Shown here in pieces: positions 1 through 8,591 of a DNA stretch of 64,000 bases. A program made the position numbers and the translations under genes. Every line of letters begins with the position of its first letter. Position 1 is the stretch's first letter. Source of the stretch: CAWKKW01 sp963850345 (GTDB lineage: Bacteria > Acidobacteriota > Terriglobia > Terriglobales > Acidobacteriaceae); contig CAWKKW010000002.1 in the NCBI GenBank assembly GCA_963850345.1, positions 682,001-746,000 on the forward strand. Reading direction: 5' to 3'. The notes under the pieces are model-generated. The model had not been told where the DNA came from. It saw only the letters and a list, made by a program, of their open reading frames with translations, and did not search any database.

Positions 1-668
1 TGAGCGCGAAAGATGCGGATGGCATGCGGCGAAGCTTGCTCGTGGGCACACGCCTCGCCATTTGTGCTGGCGGCCTGGTCGCCTTCGGACTAATTGTGTG
101 GGGCAAGCCGTTCATCGCTCGCTGGATGGGCTCCTCGTTCCTGGACGCATATCCGGTGCTGCTGATCCTGGTAGTCGCCATGTTCTTCGACCTGTGGCAG
201 TCGACCGCCGTCAATGCTCTCTACGCGACCATGCATCAGAAGACCTACGCCAAGATCAACATCGCGGAGGCGATTGCCAATGCCGCTCTGAGCCTGCTGC
301 TTGCGCATCGATACGGGATGATCGGTATCGCGCTCGGCACATTGATTCCCAGCATCGTGGTGCGTGGGGGCGTACAGCCGTTCGTCATCCAGTGGAAGCT
401 CGGCGTGCCGGTCAAAGCTTACTTCGCGGCATCGTTCAAGGCGATGGCTCGCACTGCTCTATGCCTGGTAATTCCCTTCTTCATCTCGAGCCGTTGGCTG
501 AGGGCCGACTATCTTTCACTCTTCACCATTGGCGCGATCTCGGTTGTTCTCTTTGCATTCCCCATCTGGTATCTGGAGTTCGGCATGGTGGGCGGCGAAC
601 GCATCGTGAACCTGCTGCGAGGCCGGACGCCAACAGACGCAACGACCCTGCCGGCGAAGGAATTGTAG
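1..668 (+). CDS. Polysaccharide flippase (Wzx/MATE-like), C-terminal part, cut by window edge
   Basis: The reading frame is open to the left edge (first full codon at position 3), so this is the last 221 residues of a longer protein rather than a gene starting at the ATG at 24. It is strongly hydrophobic with about five to six membrane segments, which fits the C-terminal half of a lipid-linked oligosaccharide flippase or polysaccharide export protein that moves undecaprenyl-linked glycans across the inner membrane. The closing stretch (LLRGRTP then a polar tail) is cytoplasmic in character. The family call rests on topology and general resemblance; there is no catalytic motif to check. The next gene starts 13 bases downstream on the same strand. 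Confidence 0.6.
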   Translation, partial: SAKDADGMRRSLLVGTRLAICAGGLVAFGLIVWGKPFIARWMGSSFLDAYPVLLILVVAMFFDLWQSTAVNALYATMHQKTYAKINIAEAIANAALSLLLAHRYGMIGIALGTLIPSIVVRGGVQPFVIQWKLGVPVKAYFAASFKAMARTALCLVIPFFISSRWLRADYLSLFTIGAISVVLFAFPIWYLEFGMVGGERIVNLLRGRTPTDATTLPAKEL

Positions 669-681
669 ACTGACTTCAGGA

Positions 682-1560
682 ATGACACGTACGCTTTCTC
701 GTCGTAATTTTTTGCGCCTATCGGGCGCCGCTGCCGCTGGCCTTGCACTCTACTCCGGAGAACTGGAGCGCCACGACCTCGAAGTCACGCGCCAGACGAT
801 TACGCTCGCTCACCTGCCCACCGCGTTCCACGGCTTCACCATCGCGCAGATCAGTGACATCCACTTTCAGGAATACACCGAGGCCTTTTTCCTGGAGCGA
901 GTGATCAAAACTGCGAACGACCTTCTGCCCGACCTGGTTGCACTCACCGGCGATTACATTACTGACGGACCATTCCCCTCCAGTTACGCGGAAAACCGCA
1001 TCGGTCATTGCGTTGAAATGCTGGGCAAAATAAATGCTCCGCTGCGATATGCCGTTCTCGGAAATCATGATGCGTTGGTCAACCCCGACTCCGTCACGGA
1101 CAATCTTCAGTCCCATGGAATTCCCGTGCTTGCGAACCGCTATGTAGCGGTGGAACGACAGCAGCAGCGTATCTGGCTCTCTGGAATCGAGGACGCCTGC
1201 ATTCAGCGTCCGGATCTACAAGCCGCCGTGCCTAAGCCAACGGTCCGGCAAAACGAGCCCGTGATTCTACTGGGGCACGAACCGGATTTCGGCGACGTGG
1301 TAGCGAAGCATGGAGTTGATCTGATGCTCTCAGGGCATACACACGGAGGTCAGATTCGCATCCCGCTCATGCGGCCGCACTTTTTGCCGGAACTGGGGGA
1401 CAAGTATGTGGAGGGCTTGTTCGCGATCGACCAGATGCAGCTCTATGTGAATCGAGGGATTGGAACCGTAAGCCTGCCTTTCCGCTTTCGCTGCCGGCCG
1501 GAGTTGACGCTGATCACACTGCAACAAAAAAGCGAGGGCGAACGTTCCGCCCTCGGCTAA
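682..1560 (+). CDS. Tat-exported metallophosphoesterase (YkuE-like)
   Basis: A 292-residue calcineurin-fold phosphoesterase. The metal-binding motifs appear in order: DIH at residues 59-61, GD at 90-91, GNHD at 127-130, GHE at 198-200 and GHTHGG at 218-223, so both metal sites look complete. The N-terminus carries a twin-arginine signal (SRRNFLRLSG, residues 6-15, then an Ala-rich stretch), so the folded, metallated enzyme is probably exported. The closest known family is the YkuE-type membrane-associated phosphoesterases; the substrate cannot be read from sequence. The start at 682 puts the Tat motif right at the N-terminus. The last codons contain a terminator that serves the convergent gene. 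Confidence 0.85.
   Translation: MTRTLSRRNFLRLSGAAAAGLALYSGELERHDLEVTRQTITLAHLPTAFHGFTIAQISDIHFQEYTEAFFLERVIKTANDLLPDLVALTGDYITDGPFPSSYAENRIGHCVEMLGKINAPLRYAVLGNHDALVNPDSVTDNLQSHGIPVLANRYVAVERQQQRIWLSGIEDACIQRPDLQAAVPKPTVRQNEPVILLGHEPDFGDVVAKHGVDLMLSGHTHGGQIRIPLMRPHFLPELGDKYVEGLFAIDQMQLYVNRGIGTVSLPFRFRCRPELTLITLQQKSEGERSALG
1526..1555 (-). terminator. Rho-independent terminator of the beta-helix gene, inside the neighbouring CDS
   Basis: An 8-bp perfect GC-rich stem (CGAGGGCG at 1533-1540 pairs with CGCCCTCG at 1548-1555, 7-nt loop). On the minus strand it is followed directly by a run of six U (A-run at 1526-1531). It lies about 55 bases beyond the stop of the minus-strand beta-helix gene. 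Its whole length is also coding sequence for the last residues of the plus-strand metallophosphoesterase. Confidence 0.75.
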
Positions 1561-1609
1561 AAGAGACTACAGGTTACTCTCGCTTAATATCAACTGCTGT
1601 TACGAGTTG

Positions 1610-3661
1610 TTAATTACACTTGTGGCTCGCGGTGCCTACCATATTCACGCCCGCCGCGTAGGGACCGCAGAAGACCGCACCGGGAACCGTATCGCCCAGA
1701 GTGAGTCCCTGCTGGAAGGTTGGTCCGGAGTCAGCCTGGTCGAGATAGCCGTTTTCGTTGTCGATCGCGTAGTCCGGGGATCCCTTCCAGGTCTGACCGG
1801 CCGCCAACACGACGTTGGCTCCATCCCAGTCCACGGTCACATACGCATGCTGACTCTGGAATGTGTTGCTGATGAAGAGGAACCGATTCGGCCCTTCCTC
1901 ATCTGCTGAGAAGGAGAAGCCGTAATCGAGACCGCTTCCGCCGGCATTGGAGGTGGTGATGGAGTTGCTGGTGTACGTCACGCTCCCGGTTGTTGTCATT
2001 GAGGTCAGGCGCAGGCCCACGGCGTTGCAGTCGCCCGCAATTGCCTGGATCTGATTGTTGGCCACCTGCACGCCCGTGGGTGAGGCGGCGGTGAAGCTGT
2101 TGTCGAACTCGACCTGGACGCCATAGGCGCCGCCCAGTTCGCAGCCACCGTATTCGGCATTCTGCTTGAGTTCCTTCACCGTGATCACGTTGTCGTGAAC
2201 CCAGACGTTGTTGGCGTTGGTGTGGATGCCGCGTCCGCTGGTCGGGTGGCAGACGTTGGAGTAGATCTGCTGTCCATCCGCGGGCGAGTCGATGCAAAAG
2301 TCATTCGTGTACAGGCTGTTGAAGCTGATGTCGTTGCTGTAGATCTTCGCGTTCTGGTGTGTGTCGCGAATGCCGCCCTGCGGCGCAGCGTAGATGAAGT
2401 TGTTGTAGATCAGGTCCGTGTAGGGCCCGGGAGCCTGTTCCTGGTTACCGATCCAGATCGCGTCGCCATAGAAGGCGTAGCGGCTGCTCGTGGTAGTCGA
2501 TGAGTAGTAAATCTTGTTGTTATAGATCTGCCAGCCAGAGTCGCTGATGTCGCCGATGATGGGAGAAGAATCGGTGGTGTAAGTGGTGAGAGTCAGATCG
2601 TGCACCTTGGGGGCGGCAATATCTCCGCTCTGGCCGATCCAGATGGTTGAGGACCGCGGAGCTCCACTCTTCGATTCGGTGATGCTGCCGCCATAGACCT
2701 CAAAGTTGCCGTGAGCATACGTGCTGCCTGGTTTGGCCACGCCGGTATACCACGGGTCAGTCAACACAATCGCCGGGGTTGGATTGTTTCCACCTGCGCT
2801 CGCGTAGTTAATGGTGTATCCATTCAGGTTCAGAGAGATGTTGTCCGCGTCGATGAAGAAGCAGCTCGCGCCCGAAGAAACATCCTGGGTCAAGTAGTAA
2901 GCACCAGAGGTGGTCAGGTCTCCGCATCCGCTCAGCGGCGTCCCTTGGGCCGACGATGCGACCCCTGTCGCCGACAGAGTGGCAAGAGCAGATCCTGAAG
3001 GATCATTGCTGGCCAGGACGACCTTGCCCGCCGCCGCTCCGGCGCTTGCCGGCTTGAACTGTACTGTTAAGGAGGCCTTCTGCCCGACAGCCAGGGTCGT
3101 TGGGAAGCTCATGCCGGAGAGGGAGTAGCCCGCCCCAGACAGAGCCGCCGAATTCACTACGACCGGCGCTGTTCCCGAAGACGTGAGCGTAAGCGTCTGC
3201 GCTGCGGCTTGACCGACGGTCACACTGCCGAGGTTCAGGCTCGCCGGAGTGATCGTAAGATGTGGCGTGGTGACCACCGCAACGCCTGTACCGCCGAGGG
3301 TGGCGCTGAGATTGCTGCCAGTCGAAGAATCGCTGCCGACACTGAAGTTGCCGGCGGCTGCGCCTGCCTTGGCAGGGCTGAATTGAATCGTAACCGTCGC
3401 GGTTACACCCGGATTGAGACTCACGGGAAGGGTCACGCCGGACAACGCTACGCCGGCGATCGAACCACCGATGATGGAATAGCCCGTCCCCGACATGCTG
3501 AAGCTTGAGATGATCACCGGAGCGGTACCAGAGGACTTCAAGGTCAACGTCTGGGTGCCCGCCTTACCTACCGTTACGTTTCCAAACTGCAGGCTCGAAG
3601 CGCTCTCAGTGAGCGTAGCCTTCACCGGATGGCTGGGCGTAGGAGGAAGCGTCGCCTTCAC
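1610..3661 (-). CDS. Choice-of-anchor-D repeat and right-handed beta-helix secreted protein (main body)
   Basis: A 683-residue main body. Residues about 14-120 and 133-235 are two choice-of-anchor-D/ASPM-SPD2-Hydin-like beta-sandwich repeats (both carry LxFGxVTVG- or LNLGSVTVG-like openings and a GTAPVxxxS motif). Residues about 240-620 are rich in N-x-I and short hydrophobic strands, typical of a parallel beta-helix, and are likely extracellular glycan-binding or lyase-like. No catalytic residues can be assigned. The listed start is only where this frame opens: the natural N-terminus lies upstream to 4039 in two other frames (see the next entry). A minus-strand terminator follows at 1526-1555. 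Confidence 0.75.
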   Translation of the reverse strand: MKATLPPTPSHPVKATLTESASSLQFGNVTVGKAGTQTLTLKSSGTAPVIISSFSMSGTGYSIIGGSIAGVALSGVTLPVSLNPGVTATVTIQFSPAKAGAAAGNFSVGSDSSTGSNLSATLGGTGVAVVTTPHLTITPASLNLGSVTVGQAAAQTLTLTSSGTAPVVVNSAALSGAGYSLSGMSFPTTLAVGQKASLTVQFKPASAGAAAGKVVLASNDPSGSALATLSATGVASSAQGTPLSGCGDLTTSGAYYLTQDVSSGASCFFIDADNISLNLNGYTINYASAGGNNPTPAIVLTDPWYTGVAKPGSTYAHGNFEVYGGSITESKSGAPRSSTIWIGQSGDIAAPKVHDLTLTTYTTDSSPIIGDISDSGWQIYNNKIYYSSTTTSSRYAFYGDAIWIGNQEQAPGPYTDLIYNNFIYAAPQGGIRDTHQNAKIYSNDISFNSLYTNDFCIDSPADGQQIYSNVCHPTSGRGIHTNANNVWVHDNVITVKELKQNAEYGGCELGGAYGVQVEFDNSFTAASPTGVQVANNQIQAIAGDCNAVGLRLTSMTTTGSVTYTSNSITTSNAGGSGLDYGFSFSADEEGPNRFLFISNTFQSQHAYVTVDWDGANVVLAAGQTWKGSPDYAIDNENGYLDQADSGPTFQQGLTLGDTVPGAVFCGPYAAGVNMVGTASHKCN

Positions 3662-4039
3662 ATATGTATAGCCATTGCTCGCGCGATAGGCGTCGGTCTC
3701 AGTGTTGGTGGCGACAACGTCGACCGCGCCCAGAGCCGATGGCTCCGCGGTACGACGACGTCGAGTTCATTGGCGCTCACCAGTCTCGAGGCGCCCGCCT
3801 GGTTGGCCCAGATCCATACGCTGGTATTTGAAGTGAAGCCCTTGCCGAGAAGGCGGATTACGTTGCCGCCCTTCACCGGTCCGGAGGCTGGAACGATCTG
3901 CGAGATCACCACCTGCGCGGACGCAGCTGCCGATGTGAGCGGCCGCAAATCCTAGAACGATTAGGGTTGAAATTCGGAGGAGTGCAGCAAAGTTCGCGTC
4001 ATTGCTGCTTGTCATGGTGGTGGAGGCCTGACGGTTCAT
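3658..4039 (-). pseudogene. Out-of-frame N-terminus of the beta-helix protein (two single-base frameshifts)
   Basis: The true 5' end of the gene that continues at 3661. A start at 4039 has a good ribosome binding site (GAAGGAAT, 8 bases before ATG) and encodes a signal peptide ending near LIVLGFAA. The frame then slips near 3940-3950 (at the palindrome GCGGCCGC) into a frame reading TSAAASAQVVISQIVPASGPVKGG, an IPT/TIG-domain start. A second slip near 3744-3755 (at CCGCGG) moves into the main-body frame, which reads LGAVDVVATNTETDAYRASN upstream of its nominal start. Adding back one base at each site restores one continuous signal peptide-IPT-anchor-D-beta-helix protein of about 808 residues. 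Either an assembly or base-calling error or a recent inactivation; the sequence alone cannot decide. Confidence 0.7.
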
Positions 4040-4520
4040 GAGGATATTCCTTCAAAGAAAGAAATTGCCTGCGGCAGTCATCGGCCGTTTTGGGCACACG
4101 AAGAGTGTCAGCGCGCAAAGTACTCGCGAAGCGGACACACGACAGTAACCTGGTGAATCGGTTGCCCGGGTCACCAGCGCTGGAGCCGTTGCTGAGATCG
4201 GAGACACACTTCTGCTGGCGAATGCAACAAACGCATCCAGACAGCGAAGCGTCTATCGGGCCTCAAAACCGGTCCATCGCCTGCCAAACTGCTTTAGGTA
4301 AGTTGAGTAAGAAATAGTGCATTGCGACTTCGACCGCAACCCGTATTTTCGTTACTGAGTCGTTATCAGCGGACGATGGCGAATGTCCGCTCAGTGTCGA
4401 AGCGCTATCTCGCTCGAACGCAAGATGTTAGGCGAAGTTACTTTCGTGTGAGCACAGACGGGGACACGTATCCATTGCGGTTACATAATGGCGAACACCG
4501 GCCGAAAGCGATTTTCCTGA
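4040..4520. other. Intergenic region without a supported gene
   Basis: About 480 bases between the divergently read beta-helix gene start (4039) and the end of the DinB gene (4521). Two short plus-strand frames (4090-4317 and 4322-4537) are open, but their translations are Arg/Ser-rich with no recognisable domain, signal peptide or ribosome binding site. The ribosome binding site and presumably the promoter of the beta-helix gene lie at its left end. I see no convincing RNA gene. Confidence 0.5.
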
Positions 4521-5039
4521 TTACCCGGCGCGAGTGACGAGCTTCGCGGTTGTGATGATCTGTCCCACGTGTCGCTGCGAATGATCGGCGATGTGGATCA
4601 GAATGCCTCCCAACGTGGTCCGCAGTTGTTTCTTTCCTACGACCCGCGGCTCATCCAGGCTCTCTCTACCGAGTAACTGCAGCCGTTCCAGGGCAGATTC
4701 AAATGTGCGGTTCCATTCCGCAACTGTCTCTTCCGGAGCTCCCAAGTCGGTCCCCTCCGCACGGAGCCTTGCCAGTTGCGCCTCCGACAGTTGCTTTCCT
4801 TCCGCATACGTCAGCAGCCGGTCGAGACTGCGCGCGAGATGTCTCAATTGGAAACCGACCGACTCTAGTCCGAACGGCATCGCGTTGATCTGCTCGAAGG
4901 TGAGATTGCCGCACCATCGATCGACGTCCTCCGTCGCCAGTTCCAATGCGTGAACGACCGCCCGGATCGCCACTGGAAGTTCGCCGTGGGTTGCGCGCAG
5001 CCAGGGCTCCGGCAGATCCTTATGCCTGTTCTCGACCAT
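4521..5039 (-). CDS. DinB-fold putative metal-dependent protein
   Basis: A 172-residue DinB/YfiT superfamily four-helix bundle. His67 (LRHLAR) together with His153 and His157 (HIADHSQRH) form the expected three-histidine metal site. Known family members include thiol-dependent (bacillithiol/mycothiol) S-transferases and maleylpyruvate isomerases, but the exact reaction here cannot be told. The start lies 10 bases after the stop of the osmoprotectant-binding protein gene, so it is likely the last gene of that operon. The ribosome binding site is weak, which suggests coupled translation. Confidence 0.75.
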   Translation of the reverse strand: MVENRHKDLPEPWLRATHGELPVAIRAVVHALELATEDVDRWCGNLTFEQINAMPFGLESVGFQLRHLARSLDRLLTYAEGKQLSEAQLARLRAEGTDLGAPEETVAEWNRTFESALERLQLLGRESLDEPRVVGKKQLRTTLGGILIHIADHSQRHVGQIITTAKLVTRAG

Positions 5040-5048
5040 GGGGACTCT

Positions 5049-5954
5049 TTACAATCCTTTCTTCAAACGAAACTCTCGCACCACGTCTGCTGGATCTCTG
5101 TGTTGTCCATCGACAGCCTCGTTCATGGCTTGCATCTCAGTGGCATTGATCTTTCCGGCAAGGTCACGGAACGCGCTTCGCATCTGTGGCCACCGCTGCA
5201 GAGCCTCTTGCCTGACCAGTGGTACCGCCTGATATGGAGGAAAGTAATGCCGGTCATCGTCCAGAGCAGTGAAGCCAAACGCCTGAATGGGCCCATCGGT
5301 CGAGTTCCCCGCCACGATATCGACTTGATGCGAATTTAAAGCCCGATAGAGCAGCCCCAGATCCATCACCCGCGGCTTGTCTGCAAAGCGCAGACCGTAG
5401 GCCTGCGACAGTCCGCGCAAGCCATCGGGTCTCTCTTCGAATTCGTAACCGACACCCAGCCGCCACTTCGGCGCATATTGGGACGCCTCGCTCAAGGTAT
5501 GAAAGCCGAGACGCTGCGCATCCGATCCTCGCACCACCATGGCGAAGGTGTTTTCAAAGCCCAGTGGCTCGGTAACGGTCACGTTATACCTCTGCTGATA
5601 CAGCTTAGTTACTGTCGCGAGCGTTGCGGAACTGTCTTTTGAAACCAGCTGTTTGAGAATGGCCGTGAGTGCCGTTCCGGTGTATTCCACATACGCGTCG
5701 ATACGGCCGGAGATCAGTGCCTGGTGACTTATGTAACTGCCGGCGAGGTAAAAGCGGCGTTCCACCTTCATGCCGGTCTTCGCTTCGATGTGCTGTGCCA
5801 GCAATTCTCCCAGGATGACCTGTTCGGTGAAGTTCTTCGCCCCGATGACCGGATGGTCGGGCCGCGGCGGCGCGCAGGAGAGCAGAGACAGACCGCAACA
5901 GAGCCCGCACAACATACTCGAAATCACGCGCCACACGTTCCCCGATCGGCTCAT
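5049..5954 (-). CDS. Osmoprotectant (glycine betaine/choline-type) ABC transporter substrate-binding lipoprotein
   Basis: A 301-residue OpuAC/OpuCC/YehZ-type periplasmic binding protein. A lipobox, LLSC, places the lipidated cysteine at residue 27. The mature part opens with the family-typical GAKNFTEQVILGELLAQ and continues with QALISGRIDAYVEYTGTA. It would capture quaternary ammonium compounds and pass them to the permease and ATPase encoded just upstream. Its ATG overlaps the permease stop by four bases, showing translational coupling. The genes run ATPase, permease, binding protein, DinB-fold protein. Exact ligand unknown. Confidence 0.85.
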   Translation of the reverse strand: MSRSGNVWRVISSMLCGLCCGLSLLSCAPPRPDHPVIGAKNFTEQVILGELLAQHIEAKTGMKVERRFYLAGSYISHQALISGRIDAYVEYTGTALTAILKQLVSKDSSATLATVTKLYQQRYNVTVTEPLGFENTFAMVVRGSDAQRLGFHTLSEASQYAPKWRLGVGYEFEERPDGLRGLSQAYGLRFADKPRVMDLGLLYRALNSHQVDIVAGNSTDGPIQAFGFTALDDDRHYFPPYQAVPLVRQEALQRWPQMRSAFRDLAGKINATEMQAMNEAVDGQHRDPADVVREFRLKKGL

Positions 5955-6595
5955 GTGCGTTCCTGTGCAGGCACGCGCAGCCAGCGTTCCAACAGGCCCA
6001 GCAGGGTATCTGCGGCCAGCGCAAGCCCCGCAGCGGGAATAGCCCCTGCCAGCACAAGGCGATTATCGACCGAGGCGACACCGCGAAAGATGAACTCGCC
6101 CAGTCCGCCCGCTCCCACAGCCGCCGCGATGGTAGCGATGCCTACACACGTAACCGTCGCTGTTCTCAATCCTGCGAGGATGAAGCTCGTTGCGAGCGGC
6201 AACTCGACCTTCCAGAGCCGCTGCAGATCGGTCATGCCCAGGGCTCGCGCTACTTCCACCACTGCCGGTTCCACTCCCTGTACTCCGGCGTAAGTATTGC
6301 GAATGATCGGCAACAGTGCGTAGGCCGTCAACGCCGCGATGCCGATGCGTGCCGCTCGATCGCCCAACCATGGGAGCGGCAGCAGAAATCCAAATAAGGC
6401 CAGACTTGGAATCGTCTGAATGATGTTTGCGACGGCCAGCACAGGCCTCGCCCAGCGAGGAAACCGCGTCAGCACAATACCGGTAGGGATGCCGATGGCC
6501 GACGCCAGCAACATCGCCGCGCCGGTGAGCCAGAGATGTTCAATGGTCAAAGTCCGGATCTCCGAAGCATGTTGCGCAACGAAACCTGCACTCAT
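5951..6595 (-). CDS. Osmoprotectant ABC transporter permease (OpuB/YehW type)
   Basis: A 214-residue inner-membrane permease with about five to six membrane helices and the MetI-type coupling loop (ALGMTDLQRLWKVELPLA, near residues 138-155) that docks on the ATPase. The length fits OpuCB/OpuCD/YehW proteins. Only one permease is present, where the OpuC and Yeh systems have two, so it presumably works as a homodimer. It is coupled to both neighbours by 4-base ATGA overlaps. Confidence 0.85.
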   Translation of the reverse strand: MSAGFVAQHASEIRTLTIEHLWLTGAAMLLASAIGIPTGIVLTRFPRWARPVLAVANIIQTIPSLALFGFLLPLPWLGDRAARIGIAALTAYALLPIIRNTYAGVQGVEPAVVEVARALGMTDLQRLWKVELPLATSFILAGLRTATVTCVGIATIAAAVGAGGLGEFIFRGVASVDNRLVLAGAIPAAGLALAADTLLGLLERWLRVPAQERT

Positions 6596-7353
6596 TGGCT
6601 TGCCTCGTTCCTCTGCAGTGGGCTTCTGTGAACGGCGCGAGCATACGCCTGCACCTGCGGTATCTCTGCCGAGAGAAACTGCTCGCTCGGGAGGTTCGCG
6701 ACAATCTTTCCTTCTTCGACCAACACGATCCGCGAAGCAAGATAGAGCGCCTCGTCGAGGTCGTGAGTCACCAGCAGTACTGTTTTATGCAGTCGCCGCA
6801 TCAGGTCGCGCACCATGTCCTGCATCTCTGCGCGCGTGAGCGGATCGAGTGCGCCAAACGGTTCGTCCATGAGCAGGATGGGAGGATCGGCCGCCAGCGC
6901 TCGCGCGAGGCCAACACGCTGCCGCTGGCCTCCGGAGAGCTGGTGCGGATACCTGCCACCGAACTTCTCCGCGTCCATGCCCACCAGCCCTAGCAGCTCC
7001 TTCGCACGCGGCACCATCCTGGACCGCGACCAACCGGAGATCTCCGGCACGACTGTTACGTTTCGCTCGACCGTGAAATGCGGAAACAAGCCCGTCTCCT
7101 GAATCACGTACCCGATTCCGCGCCTCAATTGGATGGGATCGCTCTGGCTTACCTCACTCCCTCTCATCAGGATGGAGCCGCTGGTCGGATCCAGCATCCG
7201 ATTTACCATGCGAAGCAGCGTGGTCTTGCCGCTGCCGCTTCTGCCCAGCAGCGCGGTCGTGGTTCCCTCTTCTACTGACAGGTTGACGTGTTCCAGCAGG
7301 GTTCTACCTTGCGCGGTCTGGAACCCGACATCCCGGAATTCAATCGCAGCCAT
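6592..7353 (-). CDS. Osmoprotectant ABC transporter ATP-binding protein
   Basis: A 253-residue ATPase: Walker A GRSGSGKTT at residues 37-45, Q-loop VIQETGLFPHFTV near 83-95, signature LSGGQRQR at 139-146, Walker B ILLMDEP at 159-165, and the switch histidine in LLVTHDLDEA. It powers uptake of compatible solutes. It lacks the C-terminal CBS pair found in OpuCA/OpuAA (those are about 380-400 residues), so ionic-strength gating by CBS domains is absent, as in YehX-like proteins. It is the first gene of the operon, with an AAGGTAG ribosome binding site. Confidence 0.9.
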   Translation of the reverse strand: MAAIEFRDVGFQTAQGRTLLEHVNLSVEEGTTTALLGRSGSGKTTLLRMVNRMLDPTSGSILMRGSEVSQSDPIQLRRGIGYVIQETGLFPHFTVERNVTVVPEISGWSRSRMVPRAKELLGLVGMDAEKFGGRYPHQLSGGQRQRVGLARALAADPPILLMDEPFGALDPLTRAEMQDMVRDLMRRLHKTVLLVTHDLDEALYLASRIVLVEEGKIVANLPSEQFLSAEIPQVQAYARAVHRSPLQRNEASQ

Positions 7354-7449
7354 GATCTACCTTGCTCAAGCAGATGCAAGAGAATGGGAATACGCAGCAC
7401 GTTCTGCGAGCCTTGGCCTCTTCTGGTCAGTCAAGCAGGCGTGACCGCG

Positions 7450-7480
7450 AAAGAAAAAGCCGGGCGCGAATTGCCCGGCC
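7450..7480 (-). terminator. Rho-independent terminator after the P-loop kinase gene
   Basis: A 7-bp stem, GCCGGGC (7459-7465) with GCCCGGC (7473-7479), 7-nt loop. On the minus strand it is followed by a U-rich tract (TTTTTCTTT, complement of 7450-7458). It lies about 20 bases after the stop of the P-loop kinase gene and ahead of the transporter operon. Confidence 0.75.
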
Positions 7481-7499
7481 TTCTCTTCACGCGTTTCCT

Positions 7500-8417
7500 C
7501 TAGGCCTTTTGTCCGGGAGGAGCGACCGCTGTCTGCGGCGGCGCGCTCTTCACTCGAACAACTGTGATCTTCGAGAAGCCCTCTTTGAAGCTCGGTGGCC
7601 GCAGTCGCTCGGCCATCTTCTGCATCGTCTCGTCGCTCACCGTGCGCTCACGGCGGCGATTTCGTTCCATACAGACCTCGAGCGGTACGTCAAAGAACAC
7701 GGCCTGCACGTCATACCCGAAGCTCTTCGCCATCTTGATCCATTGCCGCCGCTCATGCGGAGACAGGTTGGTCGCATCGACGTAGTTCCACGGCATCTTC
7801 GCGATCAGCCTCGCGCGCAACAGTGAGCGCAAGGTTGAAAACACCAAGCCCTGGTAACGCTGTTCGGTGATGTCGTCGAAGAGAATGCTGCGCAGCATGT
7901 CGCTCGAGAGGGGCGCTACACCGCGGCGTTTGAACCACGTCGTTTTTCCCGAACCCGGCAAGCCGATGGTCAACACGACGTATCCGCGCGGACTGCGCGA
8001 GCCGGCAACCTGCGGTTCAGGCGGCGGAGTCGACAACAACTCCGGCTGTGTTTCCACCACCAGTTTGCCCTGCGGCTCTGTGGCACTCTCCTCCGGAGTT
8101 GCCGGAGAACCTTCGCCTCCCCAGATCTCTGGTTCTGCATCAATCGGATCCAGTTCTTCGGGAGCGATCGGGTCGGCTCCCTCGGCGCCTTCTGGCGCGT
8201 CTTCTACATCCGACTTCGCCGTTCCATTCGAACTCTTCACCGCATCGGTGTACGAGGGACGCAGAGGCGTCGGCTGATCACTTGGAAGCTCTTGGCCAAT
8301 CTTACCTGTGGACTCCGAAGTATTCGGTCCACGCTTAGAACGTCTTTTCATTTTCTCGCGCATCCAGTCGCGCATGTTGCTGATGTACCACACTCTAAGC
8401 TTCACCGCAAACAGCAT
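7500..8417 (-). CDS. P-loop kinase (polynucleotide-kinase-like) with long acidic N-terminus
   Basis: A 305-residue protein. Residues about 145-290 are an AAA_33/Zeta-like small kinase domain: Walker A GLPGSGKTT at 152-160, a DMLR substrate-side motif, VDATNLSPHERRQWI, and an arginine-rich lid (MERNRRRERTVSDE). This domain is seen in RNA/DNA 5'-kinases and small-molecule kinases, so the substrate stays open. Residues 15-30 are basic and about 30-140 are Pro/Glu/Asp/Ser-rich and probably disordered. The start at 8417 has an AGGA box seven bases upstream; an internal Met at residue 15 is an alternative. A terminator follows. Confidence 0.75.
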   Translation of the reverse strand: MLFAVKLRVWYISNMRDWMREKMKRRSKRGPNTSESTGKIGQELPSDQPTPLRPSYTDAVKSSNGTAKSDVEDAPEGAEGADPIAPEELDPIDAEPEIWGGEGSPATPEESATEPQGKLVVETQPELLSTPPPEPQVAGSRSPRGYVVLTIGLPGSGKTTWFKRRGVAPLSSDMLRSILFDDITEQRYQGLVFSTLRSLLRARLIAKMPWNYVDATNLSPHERRQWIKMAKSFGYDVQAVFFDVPLEVCMERNRRRERTVSDETMQKMAERLRPPSFKEGFSKITVVRVKSAPPQTAVAPPGQKA

Positions 8418-8477
8418 AGGCTGTTCCTGAACCTGAATGAGAAACTCCGGCGATTTTCACTTTGTCTTTGTTTCCCG

Positions 8478-8591
8478 TTGACAGCGGTGCTAGCATCGTC
8501 TGTTTGGTGGTTTTCAGGATTTTTTGCCACCAGGTGCAGTAAACGGCTTGTAAAAATCGTTTTACCAAAGAATGTCGAAGGAGAATATTAC
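8478..8591 (+). promoter_or_regulatory. Upstream region of the gap operon: candidate -35, inverted repeat and strong RBS
   Basis: A perfect TTGACA (8478-8483) is a candidate -35 box, but I find no good -10 box 16-18 bases later. A perfect inverted repeat, GTAAAA-ATCG-TTTTAC (8550-8565), lies between it and the ribosome binding site GAAGGAG (8577-8583). The repeat could be an operator or a small leader hairpin. The ribosome binding site fixes the gap start at 8592. Confidence 0.35.

Noticed and set aside
4090..4537. Two short plus-strand frames in the 4.0-4.5 kb gap
   Set aside because: No ribosome binding site, signal peptide or domain; the second runs into the DinB gene 3' end.
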